Assembly: GCA_016808115.1 (NCBI GenBank)
Contig: JAEQBH010006378.1
Location: forward strand, 62,001 to 126,000
Length of the DNA: 64,000 nucleotides
Direction: 5' to 3'
Origin: Tetrastigma voinierianum
Lineage: Eukaryota > Streptophyta > Magnoliopsida > Vitales > Vitaceae
The position numbers and the translations under genes were made by a program. Of the stretch, positions 59,091 through 64,000 are shown in pieces. Position 1 is the stretch's first letter. Every line of letters starts with the position of its first letter. The notes beneath the pieces were generated by a model that was given only the letters and a program-made list of their open reading frames with translations, searched no databases and was not told where the DNA came from.

Positions 59091-60399
59091 ATTGACGAGA
59101 ATCTCTACCAGGCAACTCCACTTGTGGCCTCGACCCGAGCTCGCTCAAGCGACAAATTACCATGAAGCTAAGTAGTTAAAGCTGTTGAGCTGTCTTTGGA
59201 AAGCGTGGGTTATAAAATTTTCTACTTAAAAATCACACCTTTAGATTTGAAAATCGAATGACATAATGGCTGCGATTGTTGAAACTTAGAAATACAAATC
59301 CACTGTATAAAACATACACTCCCAATATTTTCCAAAAATCGACCTGACCATAAAAGGACTGCAGTCATAAATCAAAATATAAGATCTGAAATCAATCCCC
59401 AACATAATTTCATACTTTGTTTCGAAACATGCATGCATATTTTACAAAAAGATATTTACATATACAAAATGTCACATTTTTACTTTTACTACGTTTACTT
59501 TACCTTGTCTTATATATATACAACACAGGCGTCTAGGGTGAGGATCATAAAAGTCTTTTCGACTTTAACACCTACACTAAAAAGTATTTAAAAAACGAGA
59601 AAACTAGGCGACGGGCTCGGTGAGTCTTATAAGTTCTAAATGTTGTTGTGCCTTTATATGTACCTCCCAAATATGAAATAATGCAGAGGAGATTGTTGTA
59701 AAGCTATTTACTTGTAAGAAGGAAAATGAGATTTTTGCTATAGAAAACTATTTAAAACTATTTATGTTCTTTGTTGTTTTAGTGGTGGTTAATATCACGA
59801 AAGTGCTATCTTTGTAAATCAAGTACCAACCACTTGTGGCCCATTTAAAAATACCACAGACGTGATGCCACGGAACCTCAGACGGCATCGGTAGTGAACC
59901 TCGAGAACACTACGGGTTTAATGGTCCAGTGAACACGGCGGGATCTCTATAAACATAATAGGTCTCAGGAACGGAAATGCCAGATGATGGAACCTGAGGC
60001 AGCACCTCTTACATATATACTGTATGTCATTGCTATTATCTATATCTTACTAAGTAATGCGGCATTAACTATATAAATATATCTTATATCTAACCCCGAT
60101 TGCAGACCGAGCCAATATAGTTAGTCATAATGTCCATATGCCATGCCTGATCAAGATACATCATTTGGGCGAATTTGTGTCATCTAGGGGTTTCTTAAAC
60201 CAGTCAAACTTTTCTTAAGAATGAAATCGAAGTTCCTGCTAGGTATAACAAGTGGGGAGGTAAAAAAAAAAAAATGATTCACTCATTGCATTGTATTTTC
60301 AAAGCACTTTACAAACTTGTAATTTAAACACTTTCGTTTTCGAAAACGATTTTGAGTACTCACCTTTTTCTCGACTAACTTCTTTCAATTCTTGTCAAG
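59091..60399. mobile_element. Probable gypsy LTR remnant
   Basis: No coding capacity. Text such as GCGACGGGCTCGGTGAGTC (59,608) and the CACGGCGGGATCTC / GACGGCATCGG stretch (59,880-59,950) has the style of the L-A and L-B LTRs. Both termini are missing; the right side ends where the A1 LTR starts. Assignment is by style only. Confidence 0.35.
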
Positions 60400-60659
60400 T
60401 GATGAGTCCAAAAAACTCATTGGATTTTAATCCATTTTTCTGAAGTATTTTGCAAGATTAGTATTGATTCATATACAGAAACATGGATATCTTTCTCAAA
60501 TTCAATTTTGGAGAAAATTACATTGATGTCGAGGTCCGACAAAACCGGAAGAAGCGGGTCTGGCATAAATGAGTCCATGACTTAAGAATTGGAGTCATGA
60601 TAGAAGCTCGTCGAGTTCCCGGTTATTCAGTCACGGCATCACGAAATTTAGTCTTGAGA

Positions 60660-61830
60660 GAAATAGAAGGCTTTATCAAACTAGTCATTATTTGGAAATT
60701 GAAGACTACGACCCGGAAGTACGAGGCGTGATAATGGAAGTTGCGACGAAATAGTGGTGAGACAACGTAAATATTAGTGGAATCTTAGGTCGCGACACCA
60801 CGCGGGGTCGACGTCGATTGAAAGACAAGCGAGGTTGGAGCTTGATGATCGGATTGATGGAAGCCACAAATAAGATCTCTGCAAAATTTTGAAGTTGCAG
60901 CTGGTTCTTAAATGAAGGACTCGACTTGAGGTCCACGACGTCTTTGTTCGGTCGCGACATGGCTGGTTGAGAGTCACGACATGGGGTTTGAGGTTGCGAC
61001 ATGAAGGCTGAACCAAGCAGAGATTTCTGAGAAAGGTGGGATTCCCGACCACTTATTTGGTAAAAGGACCTCGAGGAGGTCATGACCGATCATTCGGTCG
61101 TGACACGAAGAAACTCTTGAGAAGTGAAAATCAGTCCGCAACGTTTGAGCAAGCTGGGGACGGAAATGCGACGAGCAAGTAACCATGAAGGTGTGACATC
61201 ATCTTGAGGTCGTGACAAAACGGAGAAGAATTGGAATGAAGAAGCTGGTTGCAACTAAGAGCTTGAGGTTCGCGACCGTGGAAGAAGGTAAGGGAATATG
61301 GCGGTGCGACCCGATTGTGGAGTCGCGGCTTCTAACTGAAACATGTGAAGCGAAACCCGATAAAGGTGGCGACCCGATCATTGGTCGCGACTTGAAGAGT
61401 GCGGCGGTCAAAATCAGGTCGCTGACCAAAAAGAGTCCGCGACCCCCAGAGTTAAGGCGGAGTAGAAAGAGAAAAATGTGGTGCGACCTAGCGAGGTCTG
61501 ACATCTGATGCAAGCAAAGGAAAATAAGTCCCAGCTTCAGCGAGGCGGTGACAAAAACCTTTAACCGAGGTGTGACAAAAGCGAGGTTGTGGCGTGGGAG
61601 ATGCGATAGAAGGGAAAGAGGAGCGAGGTCGCGACATGGGACTATGGTCGCGACATCAATTTGAAAATAAGCAAGAATGACAAGTGTGGCCCATCAGTGA
61701 TGTCGCGACCAACCCTCAGCCGGCTGCGAGGAACCAAGTCCATGTTGAAGTTGTGAGGTCATTTGAGCAGTGCAAATGAGAGAAATCAAGGTCGTGACAT
61801 CAGTTTGAGGTCGCGACATGAGGCACTGAC
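60660..61830. repeat. Array of TCGCGACAT-type palindromes in U3
   Basis: Degenerate GTCGCGACAT words occur every 20-60 bases, with good copies near 60,951, 61,629, 61,647, 61,701 and 61,811. The array stops about 70 bases before the TATA box. Variants GTCGTGACA and GTTGCGACA fit CpG decay. Confidence 0.8.
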
Positions 61831-61879
61831 AAACTGAGCTTTCTTTAAGTAAAAGAAACCCACAGGGCTTACTGAATTA

Positions 61880-61910
61880 GGCCCATTTTCTTTTAGCCAG
61901 TTATAAATAG
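61880..61910 (+). promoter_or_regulatory. LTR promoter core: GGCCCA plus TATA box
   Basis: GGCCCATTTT at 61,880-61,889, then TATAAATAG at 61,902-61,910; same order and spacing as in the A1 copy at 15,575 and the A2 LTR at 40,325. Transcription would start about 30 bases further on, making the upstream array U3. Confidence 0.65.
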
Positions 61911-63374
61911 ACTTTTTGAGAATAGTAAAGTAATACATTGTCTTGATACCCCGAACGAGGAAAGGAGAAGGACTCATTGTATATTTTAGAGTAGATTTTT
62001 ATTTTCTTTTATCTTCTTTTATTTTCTTTTATTTTCTTTTCTTTTACGGATCGGAATCAGCGAGCCCCAGTGCAATCTTGAAATTTGGATTGATTTTCTA
62101 ATTTTCTTATCTAGTACTGAAATTAATGGATTACAAACCAGGTACAGGTCGTTTTTCAGTATATTACAAACTATCAATTAGGTGTATCGATCAATGATCA
62201 CATTGTTGGTTGTAATACGATGTTTAAGAAGCAACCCGGTAGATTGGTTCTGGGTTGAGATTTGTCTTTTACGCGTAATGTAGAGAAGAGAGGAAATACT
62301 TGGATTGGGATTTATTTGATTGATGTTGTTCTTGAACTATCAGTTCCCGATGATAGTACGGATACCGGTTCAAGGAATGTTTCTGCTTGCTCACAGGGTT
62401 TCGGAGGCCCTGCACGTGATACAGGAGTTGGAGATTCACGAGCACGGGCATTCACTTGTGGGTATGTTAGACTACCATTGATGAACTACTAAGCTCGCGA
62501 GGGTTCGTTTCGATAAATTCCTTTTCACTCATGAGTGATGTTGGAGGGGAGCATTTATCCAATATAAATAATCGAGATATTACAACCTTAATCTAAAGGG
62601 AATTCCCGACCTTGTGTTAGGCGAAGGATGCGATCAAGGGAAGGAAAGAATACATTAGATTTAATTTGATCCATCGATTATATGGTAGATACTGCGGTAA
62701 CTTTGAGAAGGAAGCGATCTGCCAGTCTCGAAAAATAAGGTATGAAGTATTGAGAAAGAAAAATACTGAATCTTACGAGAAGCTCAAAAAATATAAGTAG
62801 CCGAGGTTAAATCCCTTGTCTTTAGAAGCGGGAAATCCTTAACCGATTGAACATGGAGAAATCAGTGCATTGTTAAATGATCTTGGAGCCAAATCCAGGC
62901 CCATGATGCGAGCAGTCAATGCATATAATTGCAGGAATTGGTACATTTCAGCATTTCTTGATAGTGCCCATTTCGCTAGAGGCGATTCAGTCCGATAATT
63001 TTGAATCTTATTTTTAGTCAGTGGCATTTCTTCCCTTTACATAATAGTTCTGATCAATGATTATTAGTTCTAGATTAAACTCTCACTTATCCATTTCAGT
63101 TAAATGATAGGACCTTAAGTAGTTAGGGTAGTTGATTTCCAATTCTTATTCGATCTACGTAGAATATACGGACTTACATCCAAATTTTACTATTGTATGA
63201 CTGTGCACTTCACGGTGTCATAGGCCAAACAATTTTGAATCTGACACGAACTTTTATTCAGATTTAGCAAGTTTTATCAATTTTAACATAGATGCAAGAT
63301 GAGTTAAAGCTCCGTCATTATGTTATTGGTACAGAGGTTTAGTCTATATAATCAAAATGAAAACAGAGTTTTAT

Positions 63375-63395
63375 GGCGTCATTGGGAGTTGCGAA
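63375..63395 (+). other. Primer-binding site, tRNA-Asp type
   Basis: TGGCGTCATTGGGAGTTGCGA resembles TGGCGCCGTTGCCGGGGATTGCGA. It is eight bases downstream of the LTR end, as expected for an Athila-like element. Confidence 0.7.
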
Positions 63396-64000
63396 TTGAA
63401 TAGATGTGACGAGAGGAAATCTTACTTTGGACATTTTCTTAAATTTTGCAAAAAGAAAGAAAAGACGCCAACAGTTTCTAATGATGGATGTACAAACTCT
63501 TGATCTTTAGAAAGCCATATTGAAAATATTTCTAGTTCCTTGGTTTCATTAAGGTAAGTATATTTTGATTTGGGAGTTCTTTAATGCACGAGTAGGACTG
63601 GACACAGCATTGCCCGTAGGTCACTAAGTGGAGCAATTCTTTAAGGGCTTAAGGAAGGTAAGAGCAGAGAGCAACCATGACGGATAGAAAGAAATGACCG
63701 GAACAATTGAACAAGGGCGACTGACAAAGAAGGCCTCTATACGAAGATAATTAATTTACGGGCTATCATTGAGAAGAATACTACACTTGATGGGAATGAC
63801 CCTACGTAGATGCCGATTTGAGCCCGAAACCGATATAATGCGATGGTGCATCGAGTCGGTTTCACGGCCCATCCCACTTGAAGACCCAATGAGCACTTGG
63901 GTAGATTCCTCGGGATGGCCATCTGGTGAAATTGAATGGTGTGAGGCCCGGAAGGTGATAAAAGTACATCTACTCACTTTTCTTTAAGAGATAATACTTG
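63396..64000 (+). other. Internal leader of the A1 element, gag region not yet recognisable
   Basis: Purine-rich leader with short open frames. The frame 63,769-63,987 contains RWCIESVSRPIPLED and SGWPSGEIEWCE, which I do not recognise. The minus-strand frames over the same bases are likely shadows. The element continues past the window end. Confidence 0.35.

Larger units (their letters stand above)
60400..63366 (+). mobile_element. Athila-like LTR (family A1), left LTR of an element leaving the window
   Basis: It begins TGATGAGTCC, like the LTR at 14,345, and ends ...GAAAACA shortly before a priming site. It carries a palindrome array (60,660-61,830), GGCCCA at 61,880-61,885 and TATAAATAG at 61,902-61,910. 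U5 contains TGTATGACTGTGCACTTCACGG near 63,195, paralleling CCTGTGCACTTGCAG in the other copy. Length is about 2,967 bases against 2,679 for the 14,345 copy. Because a priming site and internal sequence follow, it is a 5' LTR, not a solo one. Confidence 0.8.

Overview
This is a stretch of higher-plant nuclear DNA made almost entirely of old, nested transposable elements. I find no intact host gene, and no element still has an uninterrupted reading frame. It is clearly a land plant: there are Tat-, Athila- and copia-type polyproteins, CACTA transposase remnants and a plant mobile domain. The wording of the Tat gag and of several LTRs reminds me of cucurbits, but that is recall and weak.

Layout. 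(1) About 140-18,627, + strand: a decayed Tat/Ogre-type Ty3-gypsy element. It has a left LTR, a primer-binding site, gag, protease, RT, RNase H and a second (archaeal-type) RNase H. No integrase follows. A plant-mobile-domain gene lies there instead, on the opposite strand. Two gypsy LTRs (about 3,037-5,930 and 7,186-9,170) and one Athila-like LTR with its priming site (14,345-17,165) are inserted in it. (2) 18,628-22,900: AT-rich DNA, a gypsy LTR (19,941-21,859) and a GC-rich island. (3) About 22,905-29,360: CACTA (En/Spm) DNA with a minus-strand transposase-family gene, further CACTA-type termini, a SINE-like copy and an unidentified gene-like segment. (4) About 29,980-36,890: a minus-strand Ty1-copia element that has lost the RT core and carries two solo LTRs of one family (here 'S'). 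(5) 36,921-37,845: a degenerate minisatellite of about 34 units. (6) About 39,780-59,090: an Athila-type gypsy element with 5' LTR, priming site, gag, protease, RT, RNase H, integrase, a third ORF and part of a 3' LTR. Its gag-pol junction is split by an LTR that itself contains another LTR. A further LTR with an S-family insertion sits behind integrase. (7) 59,090-60,399: an LTR-like remnant. (8) 60,400-64,000: the LTR, priming site and start of another Athila-like element that runs off the window.

Most useful observations. An S-family LTR at 52,311-53,936 directly abuts a whole tRNA-Asp-like sequence, including CCA, and the composite is bounded by GGCGG on both sides. This looks like integration of a reverse transcript that copied the entire primer tRNA. 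Several Athila-type LTRs share one promoter plan: an array of ATGTCGCGACAT-like palindromes, then GGCCCA, then a TATA box. The Tat element carries an antisense plant-mobile-domain gene where integrase should be. The S-family LTRs begin with a 22-base terminal hairpin. The chronology can be read from the nesting.
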